NCBI GenBank assembly: GCA_037954235.1 | Contig: JBBMOA010000010.1 | Span: forward strand, 19,452,029 to 19,516,028 | DNA length: 64,000 bases | DNA from: Aulostomus chinensis | Lineage: Eukaryota > Chordata > Actinopteri > Syngnathiformes > Aulostomidae | Direction of reading: 5' to 3' | In this document: piece by piece, positions 11,425 to 26,700 of the stretch | How the letters are laid out: every line of letters begins with the position of its first letter | Position numbering within the stretch: the stretch's first letter is position 1 | Position numbers and translations under genes: made by a program | The notes under the pieces: model-generated | The model's database searches: none | What the model saw: only the letters and a program-made list of their open reading frames with translations | Told to the model about the DNA's origin: nothing

Positions 11425-14400
11425 GTGATGGAATCACAACAAACCTCCAGGTGCTGCTGCTGAGGAGGAGGAAGAGGAGAGCTGGTGGTGAAGCCGCTTC
11501 ATCCCAGTCTGCCTCCTGGATGCAGCCGGTCTGGGTTTGTTGTGCTGAAGAAAGCGGCTCGGACTGGGAGTCTGGATGAGGCTTCCTGGTGTCGAGGGGA
11601 GGGCGAGGAGTGGGGGGCTTCTGATAATCCGTTTAATATCCTTGGGGGGAGTAAAGTCTGGTCATTAGCTCGGGGGTCTAATGTGAGGTGATTGAAAGGC
11701 CCCTGCTCGAAGATCTAGAATCAGACTCCCATTCATCGCCTCCTCTCTGGACCTGAATGTGTCAGCCATTCACCAGCGGGCTGCCGACGGCTCTCATTCA
11801 TGAAGTCCAATACGCAGTGACCCAGCGTTGGCTCGGAACAGGCTCCCCGGGCCTGCTGGATGGCCTGCTATTGACTTTCTCTCATGTATCTTTTAATAGG
11901 CTACAGCAGAGTCAGTTAATATGAAGCGTACAGGCCTGAACATCAGTGTAGAGTCACGATGATGCTGCTGTCAGCCATCACTGAAGGTAGGCGCTTAGTT
12001 AGCCTTTGATTATACGTCTGTAACAGGGATCATGTCAGCCTGAAATGACATTTATCAAGAGAATCCCATCAACACTTACCTCAGCCAAGTGATGTCACTC
12101 CACGCCAGCTAGGATGGACAGAAGAAGAGTGTTATAATAGTTGTTTTGGATTGAACACGTCCATAAAAATGTTGAAGACAAGATAGTTGCTTTTTGGGTT
12201 TTTGTTTGTTTGTTTGTTTGTTTTGTTTGTTTTGAGGATTTTCCAGGCACAAAAAAAAAATCAACAAATACAACACAAACAAACCCTAACCCCCAAGTGT
12301 CTGCACTGAGTAATGGTTAAATTATATTCCAAACATCGTGTCGATATTGGCTGAGAATTTTACATTCGATGTATTCTTAACTTTACTCCTGTGTGTGAAC
12401 CATACGGGAGTGATTTCACCGCATGGATATAAGATTGCTTTTAATTTTTAAGACGGAGAGAGACAATGCAGTTAATTAGATAGTAGATGAATATTTGAGG
12501 GCAAATGTAGAATATTTTCATCGTCATATAATAACACATTCATCACTTTTTTAGGGGGGAAATAATGAATGAATCACTGTTAAGAGCTCTAGTTGCGTCC
12601 ATGTTTTTGTGTCAGGACTGTCATCAAACTGTTTATTGTATATGCCACCAAAATTAGAGAGTGACACACTTGATGCTCATACAGGTTTTACTGTATTTGA
12701 GCGCCGGCGAGGCCGGTGGTCATCTGTGAAATTAGTTAGACCTGGTGGGTGAGAGACAGGAAATGGAAGTCAGTGGTGGAATGTGCGTCTCCCACGCGCT
12801 CCATCCTTTATCGCACTCCACCATATGGATGCCGGAGCTCCCTCAATATTTACATTGTCACAGGCTGCCAGAGAGAGAAGGAGAAGATGGAGCATGCTAA
12901 TTAATGGATTTAATATCCCGCATCACTAGAAGTGCAGAAAAAAAAACCCACAGGTGTGTGTCATCAAGTGTGTTTTCTAGTGGTCGCACGCACACACACA
13001 CACGCACACACACGCTGATACCATCACGTTGCTTGGTGGATCCGTGTCTGGATCTTTGCGCCTCTTGAAAGGAAGACACTCTCCTCTCTGCTTGTCTGGT
13101 TTTAGCCGAAATTCAGGAGGTTATCAGCGGCCAGGTCAAAGGTCAGCCAGAGATCCATTCATAGGGAAAGTTTATTACTGATGACCCTACTCCTGGTTTT
13201 CGTCCTGCAATTACAACTCTTCCCTCCTGTTACTCCTCTATCTGCAATCTCCGCCTCCTGGGATGTAGTTTTATCATACGTCTCCATCTCTCCTGCTTCG
13301 CTGTCCTCATCCATCATCCGTTTCTTTGCACAGCGTTCAAGTCACTTTACATACATTCTTGGCTGTCTTCACGCACGCCCACTCACACACCTGGATGTCT
13401 ACTGTAATAATCTGTCTTTTGACTTGTGTAGGTGAGTCAGTGTTTGTCCCTGCTGTGTCTGCAGCACAGCTCCTCCTCCAGCCAGTAACAAAAGAAAACA
13501 TTCATGCCGATGTGTGTGTCTCTCTCTTTTGTGTCTTTCTGCTTTAAAATCTTTTCATTTGAAGTCTGAACGGTCACATCTGGGAGTCCTGGCTGGATGC
13601 CAATCAAACATTTTCAGTAACAGCACCGTTACCATTGTTGTGACTCTGTGACTAATTCCTGATACTTTTCTTGATACCCGTTAAAGTATATTTCAACAAA
13701 GTGAGAATTAGATTACAGATCACACTTCGTATCGTTTGTTTTATCTTTCACCCGCTTGACATTTCCACTCACGTAAAACAGAATAACATGAAAACATGAA
13801 CCAGTTCACCAAAGTGTGCTTTAACTTACTTTGTCTTCTCCTCATCTTCTAGGTTCATGTTTCCAGGTTGTTTTTTTTCTCGTCAGAATGACGTTAAGAT
13901 TCGCCACCACTTAGGGATTTTTACCCCTCTCGTTACTGAGTAACGAGACATCTTTAGATACTCGATAATACAGAAGCCATAAAAGTATCTCGTGTTTAAT
14001 GTGGCTCAGCTCTGTTATTTTTCTGGCTGCAATTCTCCATTATTGTCTTCATAGAGCGGTTACTCGTGAACTCAAATATGTTGAAAAATACTTGAAGACA
14101 CCTATTTTTAGGATTCAGAAGAATCTTTTTTGTTTTTTTGTCTGACTAAAATATTTAATCACGCTACTCATCCAAACTTTCCGGTTTTCACAGATCAAAT
14201 TGTGATAGTGAAATTAATCATTCAGAAGCAGTTTTGTGACGTAGCCGCCATTTTACAGACACAAAAGGGGCAGGCGAGTGTACCGCCTGTGTCAGGATAG
14301 GTGCCTCTGGTCTGTCTACCGCTAACTTGAATACTGATGAATGATTTTGCAGCTTGTTTTGACTTTCCAAATGTTATCAGATTTAAATCCTGATAGTGTA

Positions 14401-15459
14401 AAAAAAAAAAGTCCTTTTTGGGGTATTTTACTTTTGGCAAGACTTTTTTGGCAAGAAATGTTGCCTTGAACTTGCGATGTCTTGCGTTTGTTTTGGAAAT
14501 GTCATCAATTAATCAATACATTGAAAAAAATAATTAATCCATCAGCTGACCTAGTTTGTAGTTGCCTCATTATCTCTCTATCAATGTGCCAATCATTATA
14601 TTGACGAATGATTCAGTCTCTGCTTCCATCGTGGGTTTGTACACCTGCTCTGCCATCGAACAGACTGAGCCTTTCTCATGAAATTCAACCCTCAATTTTG
14701 TCTTACAGAGAGGAAGTAAACCCTTGTGGTGTTTTGAAACTCCTCTTCCTGACGTCTGTGTTGTTTATCTCATAACTGCCAATCACCTGGGCTTATAAAG
14801 ACTTGACTGTTAAAAAAGATGTCAGGCGCATGTGCAAAGCCAAATCGGGGTGCACTATTTACATCTTGTTTAAGAAAACATCATTAACAGCCGCATAGTG
14901 TTAAGTGGATGTTTGTGCAGCGTTGTACTGTACTGAGTGTGCCGCTAGCTGAGCGCTGTGCCGTGAAGCGAGCTAATCTTAGAAAACATGGCTGGACTCA
15001 AACTCCCTGGGGTGGGAGCACGACATAACCAATCATCCTTGTCAGCCAATCACTGAGGGTGATGCTGCTGGTGTGAAACTGCTTGTAGTGATGTGTGTGT
15101 TAGGGTTTAAGAGTATAAATAACATATACAGCCTCCACGAGGATGTGGAGCTTTAAAAACACAATCCTTGTACCCCTGTTACACTTGATTGGTCTGAGTA
15201 TTATTTCCTCAGTAGCTCTGTACTGCTGCCCAGGACACCGCAGTATTAATCAAGCATATGTAGCTCCTGCTCTGCGCCGTCCAGTCCATCGAGGACATGA
15301 ACTGAACAGATCATGTACGATGTGTTTTGCAGGCTGCAGCCTCCCTGCGCACGGTAACATTTCTTTTCTCTCCTCTCTGGTCAGTTTACTGTTACAAACA
15401 GAATTCCCAACCATCTGACAGAGATATCAGGCCCGCTCCCCTGGGTAAAGAAGCAGGCG

Positions 15460-15520
15460 CAGGAGGAGGCGGCAGCAGAGGAGGAGGAGGAGGAGGAGCA
15501 GGAGCAGGAGGAAGAGGGGG
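15460..15520 (+). repeat. (GGA)n/(GCA)n trinucleotide repeat
   Basis: Imperfect GGA/GGC/GCA repeats in sequence upstream of the first sh2b2 coding exon. Confidence 0.85.
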
Positions 15521-18500
15521 CACGATAGTGGTAGATTTTTACAACAGATTGGGATGAACTACAGGAAGTCTTCCTCTGAAGGATGGAGGTGAAAACGCTT
15601 CAGTGGAGATGAAGTTAAAAACAAAGACAGAGGGGAGTCATGGGGATGCCCCGTCCTTCTGCGGTGTATCTACTTGTCTTTATGCTCCTCTTGTCCCACC
15701 TCCACACACTCACTTGATTGTTTTAGCAGCTGGCCAATGGAGCAAAAACATGCCCCCCTTTTTGCCTTTACAACCCCCTCCTCTCCTCACTCAGTCTTAC
15801 ATTCACCCCCCCCCCCCCCCCACAGACACTCAGCTCTTGTTTTTGCTGTCAGTCATCTTAACTTCATACCCCTGTGTGCCTATGTAATCTGCTGAGCCTC
15901 TGAAAAACCCTAACGCTCGCTGTCCACTTCCTCCAGCGTCTCATAGCTTCAGTTTCATGCTGACTATGTTTGTGTGCGTGTGTGTGTGTGTGCATGTGTG
16001 TGTGTGTGTACAGTCAGTACAGTATCCTTGAGAGAAGCACATCCTTGTGCGTGCAGGAAGGGCAGGAGTTTGAGAAGTGCACCTCAGTGTGTGCTGTTGT
16101 TGTTTTGCTGAATGGGTGGAAAGTTGGCCCAGTGCAGGTTTTTAAATCGCTGAATGGGTATTGACTTCCTCGCAGGCAGCAGCAACACACACTTTACAAC
16201 AACACTTGTGGATTAGCAGTTTAATTTACACACCATGTGAGGCTTGAATGAATGGAGGGATGAATGAATTGACGGATTCATGAATGAAGATTACGCTTGA
16301 CAGAGGAAAGAGCTTGTACCTTTACATCCAGTCATTCATCAGCTTTGGGATCACTTTCTATTAAAAGGGTTGTATGTTGTACTACTACTTGGCTTAATTG
16401 ATACCCAACAGAGCATTCATAAGTACTTAAATGGGTCTTCCTCAACCAGGATGAGCACCCTTTTACAATCGATTTATAAAGTACAGTTTACTATGCCTGT
16501 AGGCCCTGTGTGCTGCAGGTGTGCCGAGTGTGTCCACTCTTGGTTTTAAAAACAGACAACTTCTGTGATTGGATCTCACTTTAATACAAGCAGCGCGCAG
16601 GGAAGAATGTCCCTCAAATTTCATGAATCATGTTTTTTGGGGGTCTTTTTTGCCGTGGATGGTGTCGATCAACACATCAAATCTCGTCTATATCTGACCT
16701 TTTAATACAAAAGGAATTACTGTCTGGTTTTGGATGATGTCTGGCATTTGAGTAGAGAGAAGGGGAGAGAAAGAGTGAGAGGGAGAGATCAGCTGATGGG
16801 CATTAGCTCTTTCATAACAGACAGTGGTACTTTTCTCGTGTTTATCAGTCAGAAATTAATGGCAGAAGAGATAAATCTCAACAGTGCTTGTTGCTAAAAA
16901 AACAACCCATCAAAGTTGTTTGCTTCAGCCATAATAATCTTTCTCTCTCTATGAGCTTTTCACATCATTGTACATTGTAATAATATGCTGCAGGTCACGC
17001 GCTCATAAATGGTGTGTCTGCTTAAATTAAGGACACCGTGATGAGGCGAACTTTCACTGTGGCCCGGGACTCATTTGGGAAACTCTTTTGAAAGAATGTG
17101 GCCACGTGTGGCCCAGACCACCTCAGAATGCGGTTTCAGTGATCGGATCTCAGGAGGCGTTCAGTGTGTGTGTGCACACCTGGAACGCACTAATGTTTGT
17201 TTGCATCTTTTTGTGGCGACGCATCACAGCATCTTTCATCTTACTTTTCCACTGATTTGTGGATAAACACACAAAATAAAACCTCTCAAATCGCTTTTCT
17301 GTGAAAGCTGGAAAGTTGCATTTTTTTTTATCATTTCAGGTTAAAGCAAAGCTTTGGTTAAGAGTCTGCACGGGTGTTCAAAGTTGAACAAAACAACAAC
17401 ACAGCATGGCTTGTTTATGTTCTTCCACTGTTCTGATAACCCAAGCAGAAATGTCATGCATCCAATCAAAACAGCCCATACCGAGACCCCCGACCACCCA
17501 CTTCTGCACAGCATGTGAACTAACACAGCCGCATGATGCAGGACTCTGCTAAAATGGCCACAATATTTGCATTTGAAATCCCACAGGGACAAAGATAAGA
17601 GAAACATTTCCTTTTCTGCTGTTATTATTCTCTAATCTCACCCACTCATTTACTTTAGTGTCTCTATCCATCACCGCATTCCTCTGAAATTCTGACTCCG
17701 GGTCTCAGCGTCTTAAGGGTTTTTTAAGAGATGTGCTGAAGAGATACTCCTTCAAAAAGCCGAGACTTGTGTGTGCTGTGATTTCCTTCCTTTGATCTGG
17801 CTTATTGTTTGTTTCAGATCTGTGGTTCTTTTTTTTCAAGTGAGAGAGTGAAATAAAAAGTAAAAAAAAAAAAAAAAGAGAGAGAGATTGGCTTGTAGTT
17901 GTATGTCAGACTTAATTCCAGCGGAGGCCGGAGAGTTTTGCACTAATCCTTTTTGAAAAGACAACCTACTCTGCTGCTTTTGAAAATGACAATAAAGCTC
18001 TTTTTTTCAGGAGAAATTCCAGGAAACCCTGCAGTGTTTTCTCATGTGTGTATGCATGCAATTTCAGAAGCAAACATTTGAGCACATATTGAACTGCTAA
18101 GAGGAGCCCAGCAGCTCTGAGAATATGCTTTCACAGCGGGTGGTGGTGTTGACTATCCCAGTACGTTTGTCGCCTAGACTGCCCACTCAGACGATCTCCT
18201 TTAATGTGCGTGATTTACAGTCAAGAACAATCAAATCAGCATGTGTCACTGTTGATGATCTGCAGCTGGATTAGTCACTGATGTGTTGAAAGAGAGAAGG
18301 GGGTCAAAAACTGGCTTTGGTTCTTGCTACTGACACAATGTTGAAATGACACTGTTATACCCCCACTGCAGGCCAGACTGAGGAGTTTTATCACTGATGT
18401 GATGTGGTTTGGCAATGCCCGGCTCTGATGTGGTCCAGAGTTGGAGCCAGTGCGGAGTCGTAGTGAGCCATTGAGTAATACTCTGAAAAAAAAAAACCTC

Positions 18501-19515
18501 TTTATTTAGAAAAACAACAGTGAGATGAGATATCAGTCAGCCAGTCAGTTTGGGTAAAATCCAAATTGCTGTTAACCTGCTCTGACAGAACGCACGCTCA
18601 GATAATTCAGATGATCCAAGAGTCTGTCAAAGATCATCTCAGTGTAAAGCTCATGAGTGTGCAAGATCCCTTTGATTTCCAATTGATCTGTTATTGAGTC
18701 ATCATCAAAATGAATTCTTCAAGTGTGTCAAGAAGGGATGCATTTATTTAACTTTGAAAGCAGCAGGAGGATTAAAAGAAATGAGCAGAGATAAAGACGA
18801 CAACAAATGTGAGTACATGCTGAAATATCTCATTGTTTGGACCTTGGCCATCCCCACAAACACAGTGTCTGTAGATGAGGGTATACGGCCTGGTCGCTGC
18901 ACAGGTGCCTCCTCTGCTCATTTCAGGGCGCCTGTTTGGGGGAGGAAAACCGGGGAAATACTGGATGATGATCCTCACATTTACTACGTCCTCCTCGCTG
19001 TCAGGTGAAAAGTTGTGAATGATGACTCCCCGCATGACGTTGGAAGCATGTGGTTGTCCGTAGAGGTGGTGGAGCAACAACGAGGACAGTTTGAAAGATA
19101 AAACCTCAACAACTGTTGACTGGATTACAATGAAATTATCTGGTCTGAATTTTCCCCAGTTCGTTATGCTCATCCATCAGCTTCACCTCGATGTTGTCTT
19201 TAGTTTAGTCCATATTAGCATGTTAACAATTAGCGTTGTCACTGTGAGCATCGCCTTTCTCCGGAAGCTTCAGTGGACAGCCTGTCAGAGCTGCCAGCCT
19301 GCCTTTCGTGATATGAATAATATTATAATGACAAACGCTAGCTGTTTTAGCTGTCTTTTATATGTTGCACCATCACACATGCAGGCTGTTTTGTTGTGCT
19401 TCTGACCTAAAGCTAGGATGTGTATAAATACTGCAATATTTCGCTTTCATCAGTGCTAACACTGTGCTCTTCTCTCCTCTCCAGCCTCTCCTCGGTGGGT
19501 TGGCATGGCCTAGTG

Positions 19516-20418
19516 ATGAACGGAGCGGTGGTGCCCGGTAGCCCGGAGCTTTCCTCCTCATGCCCACTGCCTGACTGGCGAGAGTTCTGCGAGCTCCATG
19601 CTAGAGCCTCGGCTGCAGACTTTGCTGACAAGTTCCAGCGCTTCCTGTCAGAGAACCCCTGCTACGACTCACCTGGTGCTGATGTCAGCTTCTCACAGCA
19701 CTTTGCCCACCACTTCCTGGAGTGTTTCTCTGCGGCACTAACCCAGGCCCGGGAGAACCAAGCATCCTCACCCGGGGAAGACGGGTTCAACCCAGCACCG
19801 AAGTACAGCATCGTTCCTTTCCTAGGAATCCAGGGCTGCCCCTTGTCTTATGGTCACGACCTCTACCAGAGACGCAAGGACACTGGGGCTTCAAGTGAGT
19901 CCCTGGACAGTATGGACAGTGGAGGGGGAGGGATAGATGGAGGAAGCAGTGCCACTGCTGCATCCCGAGGCCCCCAGCCAGCCCACAAGGTGTCTGCTCT
20001 TGGACAGTCCCGCAGCTCAGAGGATGTGTCAGTAAGCCACCCCAAAGCTCGCTTTAAGAAGGGCTTCTCCCTGCGGAACATGAGCTTATGTGTGGTTGAT
20101 GGTGTGAAGGAGATGTGGCATCGACGGGCCTCCCCTGAACCTGATGCTCCACCTGGAGCCAGAAAAGCAAATGGGGGAGGAGGGGAGACAGCTGTGGGAG
20201 AGAAGTGGTCCCAAAAGTTGCGGCTTCCCAGAGGTTCCCAGGGCCACAAGGCAGAGATGCTGGAAATCCAGAGGGAAGGAGCACTGAGGTATATGGTGGC
20301 TGATGACACAAACTGTATGGGTGCCGCACAGTGGCAGAAGTGTCGCCTGCTGCTGAGGAAGACCAAGAGGGAGGAAGGAGGGGAGAGATTCCTGCTGGAG
20401 TTCTACGTACCACCCAAG
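19516..20418 (+). CDS. sh2b2: sh2b2 coding exon 1: dimerisation region and start of PH domain
   Basis: This exon encodes residues 1-301. Residues 20-80 hold WREFCELHAR followed by regularly spaced Phe residues (positions 24, 36, 40, 43, 59, 63, 67, 71), matching the phenylalanine-zipper dimerisation region of the family. A Ser/Gly-rich linker (about 125-150) leads to the SH2B2-specific block GFSLRNMSLCVVDGV and then the first PH strands, ending FYVPPK. The acceptor side starts at 19485, leaving 31 nt of 5' UTR in this exon. The donor is AAG|GTACAC at phase 0. Read-through past the donor gives an open frame to 20541, which is intronic. Confidence 0.95.
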
Positions 20419-21135
20419 GTACACAAGCGATCAGAGAAAATTAACCTAAAACCATTTCACTGTAGTGTAAAACAGTCAGAGAGGTTTTGTGATGTCCCAC
20501 AAATGATGGCTCTTCCCCTAAAACAATGGGCCCAGCAATAGTTCATTTTAAGTTAAAGTTTGTCTTTAGATCTCATTTGGGGATTTTTGATGCTCCCAAT
20601 TAGTTTTTAATTAGTGGAAGGTAAAAAAATTAAAAACTGGAACGGTCAGGTTTTGCTGAGAAATGTGGTTGAAGTGTGGCTCCATGATACTGTGATACAT
20701 TCTGAGAGCACTATCATACAGTGGAAATCACATCTGACCTGAAAAGGAACTTGCTGTGCTACTGAACACACTATAAATGTAGCTGCCGTAGTATGAGGTG
20801 GTCAGGATAAATCACAATAAACTGTGATAAAGTAACAATGCCAGGGACTGGAATATTGATACAGTATCGTGAAATGAAATATTGTAGTTTATTGTTTTCT
20901 AACTTTTATTGAACAGCCCTAATATGATTTAACTCATTTGGTGGTGTGTTTGGTAAAAAGCCATAGGAAACCAGTTAAATGTTTCATCTGAGTGGTGAGG
21001 GAGTTTTTGTAGACCAAGTGAATTCCTGGTTCGTCATGAGACTGGATTTAAAGATTAATTGAAGAAAGTACCAAAGTGTCAATTTTTAATGGAAATAACT
21101 CGGACAACCATCACTTAGGACATGAATTGAGCTTG

Positions 21136-21202
<67 letters not shown>

Positions 21203-23757
21203 CCGCCACGCCTCATGTTAGTGTATGTGGGATTTCCAGATCATTGCTCCTGACCTTAAGAAGTCCATGTGGCTATGCAGCTGAGTGTGTGTAAATCTTC
21301 CACTGGCCTTTGATCATGGCTGGTGGGAATGCAGGGATAAGGCTGCAAAGGGGGGGGACAGGTGGGAGGCGTAGCTGGTGGAAGTCTGGCGACAGTGTAT
21401 GAGGGAGGAAACTGCTGTCCAGAAACAGATAGCAGAGTTTCCCTTTCAATTGCAAAAACAAAAAGAAAGAAAAATATTGATTGCTTCTCTTTTTTTTTTT
21501 GCAAACGAGCAGCGGTGACAAAACAGAAGAGGAACCGAAATAGTTCGATGACTCATTCAAACTCACGAGGGCCGCAAGGGGGGCATATAACATGAAACTT
21601 AATAATTGTGCCTCAGCAGTTTCATCTGTTATGTTCTATTAACGTCCACACGTGGGGAAATTATTATCACCCATGGACGAGGCTGAGATGAGATGAGAGG
21701 AGAGAAACGAGCAGCCTTGATGACATATTAATTAAACACAGACACATCTAGAGACAGGCCTGCCCTGCAGCTTCTATAAGTGCTTTTATCGCTGCTGTAT
21801 ATTCAGAGCTTACAAAGTATAACAGTGCCGAGTCAACAGTGTCTGAAAGATAAACTGACTCATAAAATGTCTTTCCTGCCGGCTCCTGGCTGACCGGCTG
21901 TGGCTCCGTCCCTGTCAGGCCATCAATCTGTGGCAGCGACACTGCAGCACACTAACAGCCTGCATTATGACACAGCAGCAGGCCGTCAGATGACCAACTC
22001 CCAGCTTAATTATGACGAACTGCTTTATGTAAATAAACAAACAACAGAATTCCAAAATTGCTTAGAAATACAAAGGCCTTGTATGTATGAAACTATATTT
22101 TCCTTTTTATTTCTGATGGTATTGTTTGATAAAACCGTACATTTTACCGTACGAGTTCCCTTTCATACGACCAGTTCAATATTTCTGCTGTTTAATCGTC
22201 ATACTGATATTCAGCACACAAACTCGTGTTGATCTGTTTATATTTTTAGTGACTATAGATACATCTGTTTTCAGCTCATACACACATAAGAAACACCAGG
22301 CAATTTCACATATTTCCCTCTGGAGTTTTTAGAACCAGAGCTAAAAGTGGTAGCTGACTGGTTGGGTGGCAAAAAAAACACAAGGCAAGAAGAGAGACTG
22401 CAAACCTCCACCAAGGCTTAAAGTTCCATCCATCAATTATCCATACCAGCAGTGTTTGTGCTGGGCTCTCCTTTAGATTATTATTATTAATTATCATTAT
22501 TATGATATTATTAATAGTTTAGTTTTGGGGCTCCTCCATATGATCATTATTTTATTTTATCTCATAGATAGGAAAGATGTAAGACAACCTAGCCTATTAT
22601 TGCTTTTAACATCAGTTTCGAGTTCACCAAATACACGAGCAGCCTGTCCTGAGTCATTTATTAGTTTTTGACTTTTGTAAAGCAGAAAAACAAGTAAAAT
22701 TCCTTTTAAAGTACTGTATCATTTAACCATATGTTTACCCAAATCGCATTACGTGTATCTTGGCTGTTATACAACAGTCTGGAGACCCCCTGAGGGTCCC
22801 GCTTCACAATTTGAAAACATCTGATCTGCACTTCTTATCCAGCAGGGGGTCCCAGGCGCTTGGGCTAATCCCAGCTGACACTGAGACAAGATGGCACGTC
22901 CCGGACAGGTTGCCAGGAGACCTGCATGTTGTGTTTTTTTAACAATGAGCACCAGATTAAATGTATTTAACTAACTGCGTATATCCATAAGTATTATTAT
23001 TGTTATTATGTTCAGACTTGTGCGGACCATAAAGGGGCTCCTTCCTTGGTCCATGTTACAAATTTGGTTAAAATCAGACTGGCAGCTTTTGCATAATCCT
23101 GCTGACGGACAGATGGACCGACAGACAAACAGACAAACAAACCAACAAACGACACTGATCACTTAATCCCTCTTCGGTGGAGGTAATTAAAGTTGATGTT
23201 GTACCATCTTAGATTATCAGTGTGTAATTAGAGAAGTGTTTGCTGACAAATTTACCACAACAACCAGAGTGCCAAGAAGGAAACGTAAAACAAAACTTTT
23301 GTTATCACCTGGATAATATGACATTGTTTTTTTTAATAATCAAAAGGAAAGTTCACCACAAAATAGAACGTCTGTTATTTATCAGTTAACCTTTTAAAAG
23401 AAGAATTTTTCTTTTTTTTTCTTTTTTAGCTTTCACTTTCTACAGACCTAATTTCCTATGTGACTGCATGCTGTGTGGTGCGCTCCAATACCGGGTATTG
23501 GGCAACAGTGGTTCAACCTCCCATTTCCAATGACAATGTCCACTGAGAGCGCGTTTCCTCTGAAGAGGTGCCGGAAATGTTGGAACACTGAAGTGGTTTT
23601 TGACATCCGATCCTCAGAAAGAAATTGTGGGTGTGGAAGGCAGCCAGTTGCACGGGCAGATCAAGATGAGAACGGTGTTACTCCAGACAGATCTACTGAT
23701 AAACCCCTGCCAGACCATCAGTCAGCTTCCTTCTTGCTTAAAACGCACGCATGCACG

Positions 23758-23791
<34 letters not shown>

Positions 23792-26700
23792 GCTTACGGA
23801 CTTAAACACACTCATTGGATCTGTTAGAATTATCGTTTGGATCCAATTTACTGCAGAGGCCAGACTGAGGTCAGGCTGTTTTCCGTGATCACATCTTGTA
23901 AACTCTTTCTGTTTAATGTTGGTTACAGTCAGTCAGCAGGAATAATTGCTGAGAAACACAGTGAGAACTGAGAGAGTGACCTTTTCTCTTAACGTCGCCA
24001 TATCACGTTGGAAGGGAACTGTTAAGTCTCAAGCCTGGAGACAGTGGGTGTGGCTCGCTGCTACTACGGCTGTACCGTTAACTCAGGCTGCTGTTGGCTC
24101 GTAATTATCATGGCAGGGACAATTTGAAGGTCGTGAGAGTTTGGTGCAGCTGAAACTACAGACCGGGGGGTTGGTAATGTTTATAACTACACTACTAATT
24201 TAAAGCTCTAAATAGGGATTTTTTAATGGTAAAATATGAAGTTTAACTTTTAAATGTTGCTTCCTACAGGATATAATGAGGGAGGTATTTCAGTTTTGGA
24301 GCCCTCATAATTACCAGGTGGTACTTGCACTAAATTATACTACTTCCCAGGGAGTGGCGCATTTTCGTGCGTGTTTCTTGTTTCTTGGTAGCACCTTGCA
24401 GAACAAGATCATTTAAATTTGTGATTTCTGATCTGTTTAGAAGTGATTTTCTAACTGTGCAATATGTGTAGCATTACAAATGGGAACACAGGAATCTACT
24501 GCAGATAACCACTGGATACGGATCAGCTATGTAGAGATGATGGTGCCAATCCAGATTCTGTTCCCTAGCTTGCAACAGACCATAAACCTGCCCTGAGATA
24601 ACATGAAACACATACTGAGCCATACACACAGGTCAAATAAATAGCTTTGAAATGCTGTTAAGAAGTAATGTGTGGTTTACTTCAGCTACATGATGTAACC
24701 TTAAAGATAATTCCAACAGTAATTTTAATAACAGTGACAATATGCAGCAAGGTTGGTTATGAAATGACTATCAGTTTGAGCAGATGTGTATTGGAACCAG
24801 ATCAAAACCAATCTCTCGGCAGTGCATGAGCAGAAAGTTGGAGTATCCGCTCATATTGTAAGGAAATGCTAACTTTTCTTGCATGCTTAATTTACCAGTC
24901 AATTTACATTCCACTGATATGAAACAGATTATTATGGAACTGAAGCTAAGAAATAAACCTAGTCCCCTCTTGCGTGTCTTTGGACTGTGGGAGGAAGCAA
25001 GAGTACCTGGAGAGAACCCACACAGGTACAGGGAGAACATGCAGACTCCACACAGACAGACAGACCCCGTGCTCAAACCGGGGCTTGAAAGTGGAATCTT
25101 CTTGTTGTGAGGTGACAGTGATAACCACTACACCACCGTGCCGCCCCGGTACGAGCTTGTTAAAGCGAAAATGATTCCCATGCCAAAGATCCATTTAACA
25201 TAAACTATCAATTTGCCACCTTTTAACCACTAGATACAGGATTTTAGCGCTTCATATCCAGCTTATTAGATTATTCAGTAAAAGACCAGATGAGGTGTAA
25301 TGGTAGTTTATTCAATTATGAAGAATAAAATATGATGCAAAAGTTTCCACATCATAAGTTGGGTACTCCTGATCATATTTTGATCAAGTCTTTATTGTCT
25401 TTATTGAATTCTCAAAACTTTGATGATCATTACATTACCGCAACTACCCGAGAAATAATGAATGTCCTCCAGAGATTGCAGGAACATTACATAATAAAGA
25501 TATAATAGACCATAGTTACAACTTCCTCCATTGGTGATTGTGGACCGCTTACTCATGCTGCCACTAGTGTGTTTTTACATACGCTTTCATATGTGTTTTC
25601 ATATTCAGTCCTCAAAGCCTAAGGTGAGCATCCCGCTGTCTGCCATCGTGGAGGTGAGGACCACCATGCCGCTGGAGATGCCCGACAAAGACAATACCTT
25701 TGTTCTAAAGGTGAGAGCAACTACCACATGAGAAAGCTGCACATCTGAGCAGCAACAATCCCCTTTAACAAATAATCTATGTATTTTTACGTTAAAACTT
25801 TTTTTTAAAGCTGGTTGTTGAAAAATAAGCTAAACGCTGTGCTGAGTTAGCGGTGGATTTTCCCCCCTCTGTACACTGATGTGGTCCCTCGAACAGAGCT
25901 CAGTGTGTGAGTTCAATGTTTGGCTCGTTCCACAGGTGGAAAATGGGGGTGAGTACATCCTGGAAACCATCGACTCGCTGCAGAAAAACTCTTGGGTTGC
26001 TGACATTCAGGACTGCATAGACCCTGGGTAAACCACCAGATAAATATTTGCTGTTGGCTGAAGATGGAGGGATGAAAGGGACAGAGGGATGGGGAGAGTG
26101 GGAATGAGTGGATGTGAAGGGGTGGAAGAAGACGGATACACACACACTCACACACACAGTCATTAATCATCCAATTAGGGGAGTTTTTGACAGGCTTCTA
26201 TAACACAAACATAGTCAAGCTTGCACCCTCAGTCACACACACATGCACTCACATGTGCGCACGCACACAAACACACGCGCACACACACACACACACACAC
26301 ACACCACCACCAACATTCCTCCCCAGTCAGTTTCCTGAGTTAGTGGACATTTGTCGGTGCAGCTCAGGACATAAACAGAAACATTATTTGTGTTTGTAGG
26401 ATGTGAATGTGAGTTGTGTGTTAGGACGTGGTATGTTTGTTTGCTCTTGTGTGTGTATGTATATGTTCTCGGTTCTCCTGACCCGCCTTCTTGTGTACAG
26501 TGACAGTGGTGATGACATTGAGCTGGCGTCATGTCCTCATGGTCAGGCCTCCAAAGATTGCTCCATGGTGGCCTCTTGCAGCTGTGAGCTGCTGTCTGAG
26601 GGTGAGTAAACCTTTCCCCAAAATCGCTTTATGTTATATAACATTCAGACATTTTGATCCTTATGAATGTGTTTACATGTGGAAAAAATTCTGATTAGGT

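Larger units (their letters stand above)
11266..19484 (+). other. sh2b2: Probable 5' intron of sh2b2
   Basis: This is an intron only if the candidate exon ending at 11265 is right. It holds GA, GTTT, GGA and TG repeats and no open frame resembling a known protein. The stretch at 11700-11990 is free of simple repeats and could be a regulatory element. Confidence 0.4.
20419..25608 (+). other. sh2b2: sh2b2 intron after coding exon 1
   Basis: Bounded by AAG|GTACAC and TTCAG|TCC. It contains the (AC)31 tract, a possible LINE 3' fragment (23010-23195), a CA/GCAC repeat (about 23740-23790) and a truncated SINE (24957-25147). Confidence 0.85.

Noticed and set aside
19863..20366. Open frame of 167 codons (-)
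   Set aside because: Antisense shadow of the large sh2b2 exon.
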